A stretch of 64,000 nt of DNA from Climacteris rufus (taxonomy: Eukaryota; Chordata; Aves; Passeriformes; Climacteridae), in NCBI GenBank assembly GCA_013398175.1, contig VZRZ01001998.1:2254032-2318031 (forward strand). Direction: 5' to 3'. The notes under the pieces are model-generated. The model made no database searches. It was not told the origin of the DNA and was given only the letters and a program-made list of their open reading frames with translations. This document shows, in pieces, positions 35,601 through 49,800 of the stretch; position 1 is the first letter of the stretch; each line of letters begins with the position of its first letter. The translations under genes were made by a program, and so were the position numbers.

Positions 35601-38600
35601 TACAAATACTATTTTTCTTCTGTAATTGCTGGAAACCCCAAAGTAGTAGGACATATACGCTAGAAACCTTTGAGGACAGACATAGCCAGCCTGTTTTTTG
35701 AACACTTAAGTGGCCCAGGTAACTTAAGTTGTTGTAAGATTTTTACCAAGCGTGGATGAGATCTAATTTGAGGAAACTTAAGTGAAAGGATTGTCTGCCT
35801 CTCTCAGACATTGTGCTGCATTCTTTGAAGTGATGAGGAGTAAGCAGCAAAGAGGGCAGTTGCTTAATGATCCTTTTCCAGATACAGTAACAGAATAGAA
35901 GAGCTGAAGTCTGGATTTGAAACCTGCAAAGTGCTTGCACAATATACAATTACAGAAAACACTATGTTCCATTACCCTAATTCTGTTATTTCCCAACTAA
36001 GTGGTTAATCCAGGGAATATAAGTGATACACCATTATGAAAAGGTTGTCTGGGTTTCATCTTGTGCTTTTGTACCATGTGGAGTCTTTCTGCAGAATCAA
36101 ATGGAGACCAAGTAAGGTTCTGTGATAAAATTCCATGCAAATAACTTGTATTTAGCTTGCTATCTTTCCATTGTTGTACAAATGCTGAATTGAATGTGTA
36201 AATGGTGTTTGCTCTGTAAATGCTAAGTGATATTCCTAATTTCACATCATTGTGGGAAATGCCCCTCTTGTTTGCATGATGTGAAGGAAAGCGTGTTTTT
36301 CACACATCTGACACTTGAGCTCAGTCTTAGAGTTTCTACACTCTATATCTAAATTTACACAATTATAGGTACATGAGGTCACTTTATTGTACTTCACAGA
36401 CCTAATTTTTAACTGGTGTGACATAACTATAGAAAACAATCTATTTGTGTACTTCAATATGTTTAGTGTATTTGTAAGGTAAAATTGTGTGTGAGCATTT
36501 AGATATTGACTTAGGAATTTTAGTTTAAATACTGCTTTGTATTTTACAAAACCTCTAAATTTGAGATGAAAAGTGTTTGCCCTTCAGTAATCACCTAAAG
36601 TGAGAAATGTAGTTATACGAGATGGGGGAAAGCAACCACATTCCATTCTGTGGCCCACAACTAAAGTTAGTGGGGTTTGGGGGTTTCAGTTTTGGGTTTT
36701 TTCTCACTTGGTTGGTTGGTTTGTTTGAGGTGATTGAGTGTGATTTGAGTCATTTGTCAGCTATAAATCAGACTAAACCAAGTGGAGCACTTTGCTTTTC
36801 CACCTCTGTCTCTCATCTTCCTTCTTCCATAACAGTTTATCATCGTGGCCAGGAAAGAAATAAGTTAAGAGGATGGGAAGACCTTGTTCTTCTGTCATGT
36901 TTTCATCCCTAGATATTACTGTGTCAGTCAGATGGATATGGATTGTTTTGCTGTGTGTCACATATGACAGACTGAAGGACAACAAAACCAAACTCATCCA
37001 AGCCTATATGGAAAGCAAGTTCACAAAGTCTGTATGGCCAGACAGAATTAACTCCTTGCTGGTTGAATTGTTCAGAAACAGGGCAATCTGTGTACATGTG
37101 TGCCATTAAATCCTTATTCTGGGGTTACTGAGCTCCTGGTAGTGGCTAATAAGTCACACAAGGCTTGTTGGGAAAAAGCAGAACTGTGGAGTGTAACTAA
37201 ATTAGTAGATTTTTATGGCAAAAAAGCATATTAGATAATTGCACACATTGCAGAAAGCATGAATTAATTGAAAATGGAAGTTAAAAAGGTTAGAGAGGAA
37301 GGTGGCCTATTAGAGCCATTTTTATTGGTTTTTCATATTCTTATTATTTTCATCTTCCCTTGGCTTTGGTATAAAAGACTGCTGTTGAGTTTCTCTCTAC
37401 CGTGTACACAACTGAACATAAACAGGATTAGAAAATCAGCCTGTCTAAAGTTTGATTAGAACCTGTTAGTACCATTTAAACTTTGCTTAGTAATTTTAGC
37501 TTCACATTATGTAGCCTTTTTATCTTTATGTATGTTCTGAGAATTTTCACACTGTCCACTCTGTGTGTATGCACAAATGTGAGAGAAGTTCAGAGAGAGC
37601 TGTGTGTTCTCCTGCCCTGTTTCCTTGTGTTGGAGGCGTGGAGCTGGCAAGGCAGACATTCCCACCCACCAGTGGAACTGCAGCTCCTCTGGGAGGAGGA
37701 GGAATGATGAGCTGGGTGTCTTGCCTTGGCTTTTAGCACTTTAGAAAAACAGTGCAGCATAGCTGAAATGCACATGTAACCCTTAATGGCTCTGTTACTG
37801 GGATTAAATTTACTTTGGGCAATCAGGTATCCCTTTTATATCTGCATCTGTGTTGACCTTTCTGTAGTACCACAAGCCTTTTTCATGCCATCTGAAATTC
37901 CTCCTCTCCCCTAAAACAAGAAGTATCTTAATGAAGGAAGAAATATTAGTGCGATATTAATTTGATTTACTGATAGTCTAATCGATGTGTGCATGGATCA
38001 AGGGGTGCAGAGGTGCAAATTCTGCTTCACAAAGCAGCCTTGTTGTTCTGGCCTTTTATACTCGGATGTAATTTAAAACGGAGGCTATTAAATGCTGAGG
38101 TAAAATGCAAGCTCTGCTGGCAAATTGAAAAGATAGATATTGACTAGGTGTTGTGTCACTAGAACCAGACATTCAGGCTCCCTGAAGTTTTAATTTTTGA
38201 TTTAATTTTTTGATAATGTGTCACAGTTGTAACAGCGTGTCTGAGGCAAGGGAAAAAAATGACAAGCTGAGCCATTAGGGAGTCTGTGTCTACTTACTGT
38301 TGCCCTCCACTCCACCTGAATCCTGCTTTTCCCAAAGTAGTAGAAGTATGTGATAGAACGATTATCTGACAGTAGGACAGGGACTTAGATGAAATTAAAC
38401 AGCAGATCACTTTAAAGCTTAAATTATATGAATAATTAACAGACATTCAGGTATTTTGAATGTAAAAATACCTGGTTGTAGCTGTCTTTTAGTAGCTGAT
38501 GAATTTATATGGCAAAGGGCAACAGCTTCCAATCCAAATCGTGTGAGATCTGGAGGCAGTTTAGCCTCAATTAATTAAGCCCATGACTTTTGGAACTCTG

Positions 38601-41600
38601 TTAAATACTCAGAGTATCAGCAGTGCTGTTTCATCGAGGTACTTGTGTCTGAGTAGGAAAGGCACTTGTAGGTGACAGTTTGGGTAGTTGTTATTGTTAT
38701 GCTGATAAGGTGTTCTTAGAATAGACATAATATGAGGAACCATAATCTTAATGGCTTTCAGTAGCACTCAGACTGCTTTAAGTATAAAACACCTTTGTAA
38801 ACAGGATTTAGGTTAAGTCATTTTAGACACATCATTATTTCATAGTCATTTTTGTTATATCTATATTTTACTTTTATCTTTGTACATGCTGAGGTACCTC
38901 ACCTAGCTGAAAAAAAAGAATCGGGGGGAGGAGGGAATCATGATAGTGAAATTATTGCTAATTTACCTTTGTTACAATGTGGTTTTTTGTAATAACCAGA
39001 GACGACTGAAAAACTTGTAATAGTTAAATACTGAAAACCTGAAAAATAAAACTAATTGCTTCCAAGAGGTCATTCATCTCCTGAAATGCTTCACAGAAGT
39101 TTTGGTAATTCCTCAATGGATTTTAAGGTCTCTTTGGTAACAGAAGTTGCTGACTTGCAGAGCCATGGGTGTGATTCTGGTTTGGTTTTTGTGTACCTGA
39201 CCGACAGGAAAAACCAACATAACCCCATTCACTGTGTTTCTGGCATCACTAACTTGAGTCTGCTTTCATTCCCTGAGACTTCAGCCCTAGGAAGACGCAC
39301 AAAGGCAGTAGAGCATCTACCCTGCTGATTGTCCCTTTAGTTTCAGCTTACCCACTCCTTTTCAGTCTCCTGCTAAATTTTCAGATTGCCGAAATGGTGC
39401 AGTTTATTTCCAGGTCCTTATTTACTTGGTGATATTTTATATCTGTTTTTAATTAATTTATTGGGAAAGGTGATTAAAAACAAAACAAGAGGCAATGTTG
39501 GGTACAGATTACTGATATATAAGCCCATCTGTTTTGCAAATCTGTAAACAAATGAGAGACAACAAGCCTGTTGAGCAAGAGAGCCCAGATTATCGGGTAC
39601 ATTTCTAAACTTCTTGACTGTCTGGGACAAAACTTGGTGCTTGTGACTTTCCTGCTCACATTACAATGGTGGTAAACTTCATTCTGAAATGTCTTGATTT
39701 GCTGGCTCAACTGTCACTTATTTATAGATAATTTTCTTTATGTTTGTTTCAAACAGTTGATATTTAATACAGAGACATTTGGAAGGTAGAGTGGAAAGCT
39801 AGTCTGGGTCAGTGCTAATTTGTCTTTCACTTGACTTGTCCAAGAAATGGAATAATTCTTTCTGTGGGCACAATCTGATACTGAGTCACGTGGCCAAAAA
39901 TAAAAGATCACAACAGGGTGTTTTTATCTTCCTTACGAATAGCAACTGAGAGGCCACGGTCATTAAGAAGTGATGAGCCCTCACTTTAGTGTTGTCAGAT
40001 ATGAATTTATGATGATGGTGGTATTTTCATGCTGTTATAGCAACATAAGAAGATAAATACATGAAAGATATAACTCTGAGGCAAGGATCGGGGAAGAAAA
40101 GGCTGGAAATAGCAGTGCAGATAGCCAGAGCTGGTGTCAGCTTGACACAAACTGAATATATCTGTAGACATTTGTGGTATAAAGAGAATGGGCAGCAAAT
40201 GGTTCAGCTGGGTTGAGAGAGATTATTTACTTAAACTGTGCTGTCTCCTTGTGATCCCATGAGAGCCATGTGAGGCTATTTCTACAAATGAATCGGTATT
40301 TAGAGGGTTTTATTGCTTCTCTTTTTGCAAGTATCCATAAAGAAATGCTCAGCTATTCCTGGTGGAATTAGGGCCATGGAGAAAATGGAAGTCTCCATTG
40401 CTGGAAACCCAGCCATTACCTACAAAGCAAACGTGCCTTTGTCCTGGTCTTTAAAAAAAAAGTTGTGAATTGTCTTATCTAAAATTAAGAAAGTGAAGCC
40501 GTCTTTGAATAAGTATTTGAGAGCAGAAGGGGAATTAATATTTAATATTACTGATGTTTTGGAGCTGATATTCTCTGATGCACTTCACCTCTGCTTTCTC
40601 TAGAATGAGCTGTCACTTCAGCAATGTCTCTGTGAGGTCCTCAGGATCAGTTTAGAGCCATCTGTAACAGCCGCACATGTAGAGTAATAGTAATTAGTCC
40701 AGCCAGAAAATAGTTTTGGGTAAACCGATTTACATCAAATGTGGTTCACATACCTTAATTGAATTTCTGCTGCTTTGCCCTGATGACAGAAAACCTGTTT
40801 CCCGCTATCAGTGGAACCTAAAATATCCTTGCACTGTTGTCTGAATGGGGTATTTTGCCCTCCTCTGATTGCTATTTCACATTTTAGTATACCTGAACAT
40901 TAATTGTTTAGTTATTCATTAGCAGAAATGAGCTCGACATTGGTTGACCAAACTTGAATCGGAAGGGACTGGACAGGCATTTTAACAAGCAATTCTAAAC
41001 AAATTTTCTAGTCTCTCTGGCACAATGAATATTTATATATTTTGTATCAAATAGCACAATTCTTCTCAGAACTGAAGGTAAGCCACCTCAGAAAGGTTTC
41101 AGCTGGGCAACTTCTTTGAAAGGTGCCAGACTTTAGTTAATTATTTTTTTTACACTAATTGGGTAAACTGGATCTGTAATGTTTAGATTGTGTAAATAAA
41201 AAGTACACAAACAGAAACACCACCTCAGACTGCTTTTGAAGAGCCTTGTTTAGAATGTTGTCAGGTATTTTCTCCTTATTTCAGAGGTATTTCTTTTTGA
41301 TTATACAAAACACAACAATGCAACAGGAGAGATGAAGGGGACCTTTCTGTGGCAAAACAAGGAATACTCAAAAAATGGAATGAACTGTTGGTGGTTTATG
41401 AACTTCATCTGAGCATGAACAAGTTTCATTTATATCTTGCTTGAGTTTTCGTGTTCAGTTGGATGAAGTAATAGTAGTCTATATATAACATTATAAAGTG
41501 TATTGTGACTTTCTACTGACTTCTAAAAGTCCTTTGAATGGATTTTAATGACATACAAATGTATAGACTGTATAAAGTGGTTCCAGTGTAAAACTCTGTA

Positions 41601-41787
41601 GCAGAAAGTCTATGATAGAACACTGCTCATTTAAATGTTGTTTTAATTTTAATTATTATTGTTTAGATTATATTTTAATTTCATTAATTTTTTAACCTTC
41701 TCCTTTACTTTCTTGCATTATTTTTGCATTTATTATTCTACAGAGATATAAAAGTAAGTGGTGTGTGGTTTATTTGTTTTTGGTTTG
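32637..41787. other. Long intron-like or intergenic stretch
   Basis: No coding region is supported. It is G-over-C leaning on the plus strand in the one line counted here (35041). Features seen inside are a perfect short hairpin at 35171-35196, a GC-richer patch at 34600-34870 with frames in two phases and no recognisable product, and ordinary short frames such as 32747-33079 (110 codons), 36622-36912 and 39056-39328. Confidence 0.6.
35171..35196. repeat. Perfect 10-bp inverted repeat (hairpin)
   Basis: The arms 'atttaccttc' and 'gaaggtaaat' are perfect complements around a six-base loop (ttcaat). No longer flanking pairing of the microRNA-precursor type was seen. Confidence 0.65.
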
Positions 41788-41804
41788 TTTTTTTTTTTTT
41801 TTTT
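41788..41804. repeat. Poly(T) tract of 17
   Basis: An uninterrupted run of 17 T preceded by T-rich sequence with G interruptions. It could be the complement of a retrocopy tail on the minus strand, but no retrocopy body was recognised. Confidence 0.7.
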
Positions 41805-43770
41805 ACCTGAAAATGCATCTATTCTTAAACAGAAAAAACAAGAGCATAAAGAAAAGCAGTAATACTGTTTGGTCTTCTGTCATCTTACCAGCTTCCCTGA
41901 ACAAGTATGTGTTTCAATGAAAAGTTTACTCGTGCTGTGTCCATCTGGAAAAAGTATTCTCTGTATTGAACTCTAACAAGAGAAAAATAATCTAAAATGT
42001 GTTTATTTAAAAAAAAAAAAACAAACCAACCAAAAACAAGAGAATTCTTTGAGTTTATCTTTGTATAAGCTAGTTTTATTGCTGTAAATGTTAAGGAATA
42101 GAGATGTTATTTCCACCAGTTTTAGTGGGAAATAAAATGGATTCACATTCCAAGATCAGTTGGGTGCTTTAGAAGATCTCGCTGGGTGGGCTGTTACTTC
42201 CCCCTGGTTTTTAATCTCTATCTCCTTCTCCAGAAGTCTGCCTTCCCCTGAGCGGTCTGTCTGACCTTTCTGCTCTGCCTGTCATAACTAATTACAATAT
42301 CATCCATCTGCAGTGGGGAAAAAATAAATTCCAAAAGCTAATAAAGCCTGGAGAATGTGGGAGTAATCCCATTGTTTCCTCAGATAGGTACAGCTGGCTC
42401 CATCCTCCCATGGCTGTGCAGAAGTAAATGATTGATGCCTTTCCTTTTCTGAGAGGTGTCCATGAGAAGAGCACGGAGAACACTCTGTTCTGTTGTGTGC
42501 ACTGATTGTTCAGGTCTCAGAAAGTTCAGCAGACTCTGATTTACTAGTACAGCTCAGATGCTTCATTTGGGATGGGAAGGAGAGTGTTACAGTAGTTTCT
42601 GGAAAAGTAAATTAAGTTTATTTTTTTCTTCCTATTACTTTCCATTTCCAGCTTTAGTTAAGCTGCAGAGGATCTTGTTTTAAAGTTATTGTGGGAGATA
42701 AAACTGCCCAAGGAACTGATAATAGGGAGTTCTACTTGTGAACAAGATTTGAAAAAAAAAGGATCTGGAGCTCATGTTGACATATCCAACCTAGGTCTAC
42801 ACATGAACTAAACAAGAACTGTAATAGAACTCTAATAATGGATTACTGCTTCCATTCCACAAGAAATATCCTTCCAGAAAAAGTGTTTATAGTTGCTGCT
42901 GTTGGATTAAAGGGAGATTTTCATAAAATAGTATGATGTATATCAGTATGGAAATAATAATAATTGTATAGAAGCTCTGTTCCTGCAATTATTGCACACT
43001 TATATTTTATTCAGATTTAGTGTATTTATTCATTTTTTCCTTAGCAGTAAGAACACTTGGAGAATTATAATTGTGGCATATATTGAGTATATCACTGTTA
43101 ATTAACAAAGTCTTAAACTTTGTCATAACTGAATAAATGATGGAAACAAATTTCAAATTGTGTTAGGTAAGTTTTGTCTATCTTGCTTTCTAATTTGTAA
43201 ACTGTCATCAAAAACATATTAATTGCTGCATGATAAACACTCTTTGCTTCTGCCTCTCTGGGTGATAACTTGTTAGTCTTGTCAGTACTTAACAATAGCT
43301 TTTTCTGATTAGAGATTTTGGTGACAGGCTGGTACACTGATATTCTTCCCAGGACGAGTGTAACTCCTACTATCAGGATTGTGGTGAAGGTGCAAATTCC
43401 AAAATTTCTTTTCAGGAACATTTGCTGGTAATTGAAGACTTGGTTGAATATTCTTGCCAAGGAGTGAAGTGTTAGAAAGTCAGCAAAGCGTATGTAATGC
43501 TGTGAACACACTTAGGTCCTGAAACACCCAATTGTGTGATACAGTATGCATGATTAATATAACTTCAAGGAAGGAATTCAGTCTGTCAAACTTCACTGCC
43601 AATTGCATTGATGACAACCTGGTGCCTTTTTGCAGAACAGTTTCCCTTACATAACACTGCAGGCATTTGCTGTCTGTGAAGTACAAAAACTTGATAACAG
43701 AGCAGCTTTCAAACAAAACCAAACAAACCCTGAAGGTTTGTTTTACTTTGCTAATAGTTTGTCTAATGGA
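41805..43770. other. AT-rich DNA with one longer minus-strand frame
   Basis: The minus-strand frame at 43113-43511 is open for 132 codons and includes a hydrophobic segment able to span a membrane ('FTTILIVGVTLVLGRIS'); an overlapping frame continues at 43480-43722. The length is near the maximum expected by chance in this much AT-rich DNA, and I do not recognise the peptide. Nothing else is supported. Confidence 0.5.
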
Positions 43771-43838
43771 AATTTTTTCTTTTTTTTTTTTTCTTTTTTT
43801 TNNNNNNNNNNNNNNNNNNNNNNTTTTTTTTTTTTTTG
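43771..43838. repeat. Poly(T) tract interrupted by assembly gap
   Basis: A long T-rich run (43771-43801) is followed by 22 unknown bases (43802-43823) and another T run to 43838. The gap clearly sits inside a homopolymer that defeated sequencing, so the true length is unknown. Frames that cross it (43630-43842, 43667-43912) are artefacts. Confidence 0.95.
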
Positions 43839-46800
43839 CTAAAGAAAATCTGTTAGCTGTTTCAAGTTGGAAATCTCATCTTTCATCTGGAGAACTGACT
43901 TCCTTTACCTGAGAAGGAGATCTTGAAAAACTCAACAGTAGTCTGTTCCTTCTGTATCACTTTGTCCTGTTATTAGGTTCTTCAGAATTGAATACTGAGC
44001 TGGAAGATCTTTTTGACGTATCAGAGTACATTGTATTTTAGAAGAGTAAATATTGTTCTCATGGCACTCAGACATTGTGTTTAAATATTTTCCCTACAAG
44101 TGCATGGATTCTTAGGGATTTCAGTACACTAGTTATGAAACAATCACTGACTGACCAATCTTGTTTCTAGTAGAGTCACTACTAAGGGGATCAACTCAAA
44201 ATTCTGGATAGTGTCTCAGCAGGAACAGATTTCTACTTTTCAGGTTATGTTACTGATTGTTGTTTAGAAAAGTACATATTTAAACTATAAAAGATGAGCA
44301 CTCGAAGTGTTGTTTTGACCTAATCCAAAAGGAAGGTTCAGTACATGGAAACACTCACTGTACATCAAATAAAAGACAAAGCTTTGCTTTATTTAATGTG
44401 TGAAATCCAGTCGCTCACACTCTGTGAGCCAAAAATGACGATGTCTTCAAGTGCTATCAATAGAAATACAAGCAGTGATTCCTGGTGTAATTTTGAATTC
44501 AGAATAGGTCATGGAAAGATACTTTGTTAGTATGCCTGAAAAGGAGAGAATAATTATTGTGGGCTATGAGAAACATCCTTAAGCAGAGCAGCCAGGTGAA
44601 GCCACAAATGAAGGGCATAACACTGTGCTATGATGGATGATTCCAGAGACAGTAATGAGGATTTTTGGTTTCTAATAACTGTGTTAAGTAGAAGGAAATA
44701 CACATAGAGACATTCTCAGGGAATAAGAAATATTTTGGTCTAAGAGTGTGCTGTGGCTTGCAAAAGACTCTGAGAGAGGTGACTAATTGCACAGTTGTAG
44801 CAGCATGACTATAAAGTTTTTGTTCTAGTCAACCCCCAAACTGGAGGCCTTGTAAAAAGACTTTAATGGGAATCCAGGCCTCTGGCTGATGAATCAAGCT
44901 GTTCAAGCCCCTGCCTTGGTATGAAACTATAAATTAGAATTGTCATGGTAGTTTGAAACAACACTCGTTAAGACTAGTAGTTGGGCAGAGGAAATCTGCA
45001 CTGTGCCTTTAAGTGTTGGAATTATTTGCCCATGGAGAGGGTAAGAGCAATGGGATCCAGGTATTTTGGGCTGGTAATGTAAACAAAAAGCCAAGGAAGT
45101 GGTTTAGTAAATATTAACATCAAATACTGGAAATAAAACAGGATGGAGAGATGCAGGTGGAAATGGGAAATGTCAGCCCCTAGACTGAAGCAATTGAACA
45201 GATTGTAGGGCAGACAAGGCAGTTCAGCTCCTCAGCACAAGACACAATGTCATAGTAAACATTCTAAAACCAGTATTAAAAAAAAAAACAACAAACCAAG
45301 AATATAATAGATGCATAGATTTTTCAATCATCCTCTGAGCTGATAATGTATTGTGTTAACATTTCTTAGCTAATCAATTTTTGTTGGAATTCTGTTTTTC
45401 TTGTAAAGTACCTCAGAGTTTAATAAGTCCTTTAGGCTAGGATTTTTTTTCCCCTAGATTTAATAATCCCTTTTGTGTTGCCCTTCTCCTCCCAGGAGGA
45501 GTTCAGCACTGGCACTACTTTGTTCCTTTTGTTTGTATTTAGTTTTATATCATAAATTATCAAAAGTAAGGAAAGAAATCCCAAAATACCAGTAGATGTT
45601 CATCTCTAATGTTAATTGCTTCATTTTCCTACAGTAATTTGAAGACTCTAAGTAGTAAAAGCAAAAATACATTTTACATACCAACACTTTTAGCAGGCTA
45701 ATGGTGGTACTTGTAAAAATAGCAACAGCAGTCCATTCAAAATTGCTAAAAATATCACATGGCTATTAAAGCTTAACTGTGGAGCACAAGGGGACTAAAA
45801 TAACAAAGTAAAGGTCTGGCCTTGCTCCTGCCCTTCTGTGTGTGTGAATTGTAATGGGTTTGGCAAAAGTTGTCATGGCTGTAGCAGAGGATCTTCTATC
45901 AGCTTCTATTTCTCATTCTGCACTAATGTTACTAATTCTGTAACCCATGGAATGTTTTTCTGAGACTTGAGTGCTTGCAGTTTTTGCAGCCGTGATAGTT
46001 CAATATCCCTATTCACTTTAGACTCTGTTATAACCTTGACATGTGACCTGTGTCACATATTTGAATACTTCTCTCAGCAGCTGCATGCTGGACATTCTGT
46101 TGTCATCCAGCAGCAAGTGTAATTCATAGGCTGAGGAAAATGGTGATGCACCAGAGCTGTAATTTTAGGTCTCCTAGAGCATTTCCCGTGTGCCAACTTG
46201 AGCTTTTGTTCACTTTGCTCAGACTTCTGCTTCACTTTGGGCAGGCATGGAGAAGCAGTGTTTTATAGACAACATGAAACAGGTGATAATTGTAAATGAT
46301 TTAATGGAGTTATGCACCATGAATACAAAGAAAATAGATGGGAACAGCCGAAGGGAAGATAGCTGTGTGTAGTTTGTCAGCAGCAGCCAGGTCAGACCAG
46401 CCTAAGAGAAGAAGGTAGTGCTGCAGAGGACTTGGGACTAGCCTGACTCACAAATGTCCCATTTTAGATATGCTTCTGTAGTGATTGTTTCTAGATAAAG
46501 AAGCTTAGTGGGCTGTTGCTGTCTTGATCTTTATGCCCAGGGCTGTAATACATAATTCTCATTCCACCATTAGACTTCCAAACCATTTGTTTTTATTGCA
46601 GCTTTCTATTTTAAAGACCAAATTCCCTAACTCTCTTTATTTTCATGCTTGTTCCTAAAGTTCTTTCTGGTGCTGTGGACCACATGCTCTGGCTGCAGTG
46701 ATGTTCACACTGTGCTGCCTCAAGCTGAGATTTAGGGTTGCTGATTTTGACAACGATCAGGAAAAAGAAGTGAAACTTGCTAAGCACAAGCACCTCTTCA

Positions 46801-49800
46801 CAGGAAAGAAATACAGACTGAGTGTTTTAAAATATGGTTACAGATAATGGTCAGAGGAGTTTGAATGCTGGATGCTGTTGTAGCTGTGCTATGACCCTCA
46901 CCTGTGTAGATTTGTCAGTTCACCCTTGTGTAATATTTGGAAGTGTTCTTCTTGCTAAGCAGTATCCATAATTATTTATAACAGTTTTTCTTTGTGACTC
47001 CTGAAGCAAAGTCCATATTTAAGGACTCAGACTTCTCAATGGTTTGGGTTGGGTCACTGCAAAGAGTTGCTGAGAGAGAATTGCTTCCTACAATGCTGAG
47101 TCAGCATTTACATGTTAATTGCAAGGTTGGTGGCAGGTGTTTTATAAATATATTTTTATGGTAATGATTTCCCAAAATGGTAAGTTTTTCAGGATCAATG
47201 AAGCTGTTAAGGGATATGAGAGTGGCAGATTGCCCCAGAGCTGAGCAAAGGTGAGAACAATTATTTTAACCATTTATTTGATTTCAGAAAGGTGAAAGGA
47301 CAGTTTCTTTGGCTGAGTAAAGGAGAAGAAGCCATGGCAGCTTCTTGCCACTGCTGGTAATTAATAAAACCTGTCACTTCCACCCTTGTCTTTATTCCAT
47401 ACCCTGCATAGCAAACCTTTTACTCTTTTACTGTGGTTAATTATTCTCAATATATTTCAAGTTCTACTTCTTTTGTAACTGATTGTTTGAGGAGAATAAA
47501 ATACGACTAACGCCCTCACACACTGTATTTTCACATAGGAGGCCTTTTCTTTGCTTATTCTTCTCACTGACATAGCTGCATCTCTTTAACCATTATTTCT
47601 GTGGTTCAAAATGTCTCAATTGACTTCTTCACTGGCTATAGTGTTGTTAGCTCTGCAATTTCCATAGCTGAAACACAGAGAAGTGGATTTAACCTGAAAA
47701 GACAGGCCTTGGTGGCAATTTTCCACTAGAAGTTTGACCCTTGTCAGTTGGCTTTGACCTTACCATTCTGAAACTCCTAAAATGGAACTTAGTCCATGTG
47801 TTAGCAAACTTTTTGAAAGTATTCACGCTTATCAATTTTCAGGGTAGGCACAGTTGTCTTCTTAGGGTAAAAATGGAATATATTGTTTATTGACAGTCTG
47901 GTTTGACTGTCATGTAACTTGAGCTTTGCAGGGAGATCCTGTGTGTAATTCCATCACAGTTTTGATAAGAGTGGATGCAAGTTGTGGTGTTTGGTTTTTT
48001 TTTTTTTCTCTTGAAAATGCAATGTGAAGCACAACCATACCTGGTAATGTTGTTTTACAGTAGTATCATATGAAAGGGAAAAACCACAACTCACCACAGG
48101 CAATAGGAAACCATTGCTACTTTCAAGAGGGAAGGGTGATCACTGGTTTTATCCATAACAAGCAAAGGATGAAAGGTGGGGAATAAGAAAATGTGATTAC
48201 ACTACATTTAGATAAATAGATAGATCTTTAATTTAGATTGATGGAGGCATTTTGAGAAAGGCAAAATTACAATAGATTTTACAGACTAAACCAATAATTA
48301 TTTCTCAAAATATTTCCTAGGAAACTTTAATTATAAAATTATTTTTGTAAGTAATTGTCTTGGCAAGAGTGCCCTATAAATGTGCCCCGTGTGTTTACTC
48401 CAGCACTAAAAACCAAGAGAATGTTTAAATTTTCTCAGACTCTTTTTAAAAACCAGAATGGATTAGCATTGTGTGACTTTATTTGAGCTTTCATAAAACA
48501 TCTGGGAAATATGGAATTGCTGTAAGATTGATTTACATTGTTCCAGCTATTGCACCTCTGTGTTTCTTTGAGTTGATGGTAATTTGCTGCTAACAGTTCC
48601 ATTGTGATCTGAGTACTGGTGTAATGTAAACTGTCACCAGTGACATTTCTGTGCCCTGACAGCTTTGTTTTAGTATGTGGGTAATTGTAAATTAGGCTAA
48701 TAGACTTTTTAGCTGGAATGAAGAGACCTCTTGTTCACCTTGTTGTTGAATGTGTGCTAAATAGATGTGTACAGCAATTACTCATTTTGTTTAAATATGT
48801 AATATTTTACCCTTAATGTTGCACTTGTCACTGTCAATAAGTAATTATGTAACTTCAGATTACTGAGTGTCTTGTTGCCTAACTGGTCTCTTTTTTTTTT
48901 TCGTCTTCCTGATATTTTCTTAAGTGAAATCTTATCAAACCTAGTATGTAGTGACTTCTGTGACCTTTCTGTGAAAGCATGTTTCATTTTTAATGCAATG
49001 GTAACATAATTCACTATTTTAGGTCTCTAACTATGCTATACTTTATAAAAACAAGTAATTACAATGGCACTGGCTGTTTTCTGCTTGCTATTTCTATGAG
49101 AGAACTTTACCATCAGCCTCAGAAGTACAGTAGTTTAGCAAGAGTCATTAATAAATGATATAATAATCTCAGTAAAGACAATGACCTATATTGTGGTTTC
49201 TAACACTTCAATAACCCTTAAACCTATAAAAACCCAATAAAATATAGTATAAACTGTGCGGTTGGTAAAAGTGTTTTCAGATTTTCTAGGTGTCATTGCC
49301 AGTTGTTTTGGTGAATGGTGACTGAGACAGTGGTGATGAGATGGTAAATACCAGGCTGCTCCTCTGTGGAGAAGTGGTCACAAGATGCTTCTAGGCCAGA
49401 AGAGTTATGTTTGCAAGAACACATGGGATGCCTTTGGAAATGAATGGTGTTTGCATGAAAAACTTTGAGAGTTTCAGGAGTTCCCTTCCTACAGGTCTCC
49501 AACCTGAAAAAATTTTCTGCTAGAGCTGGTTGGGCTGCTACTGTAAAATTGTCCTTTAACAGCAGATGAGATGCAGAAACCTCAAATATCTGGCTTTACT
49601 ATTTAGAATTCACTGTTTGTCAAGATTAAGCATCTTCCAAATGTTCATCGTAAATTCTTATAACAGAGTTGTGGAAAAGAAAAAAATCTGTGCCAAGCAG
49701 TCTTGAATACCATACTACCAATATACTTAAGACATTTATCCTAAGAAATTGGAGCTCTGTAGTAGAAAGCATGTTTCCAGAGTAATCTAAATTACTGAAT

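Noticed and set aside
43630..43912. Frames running through the N gap
   Set aside because: They are created by unknown bases and poly-T; not real coding sequence.
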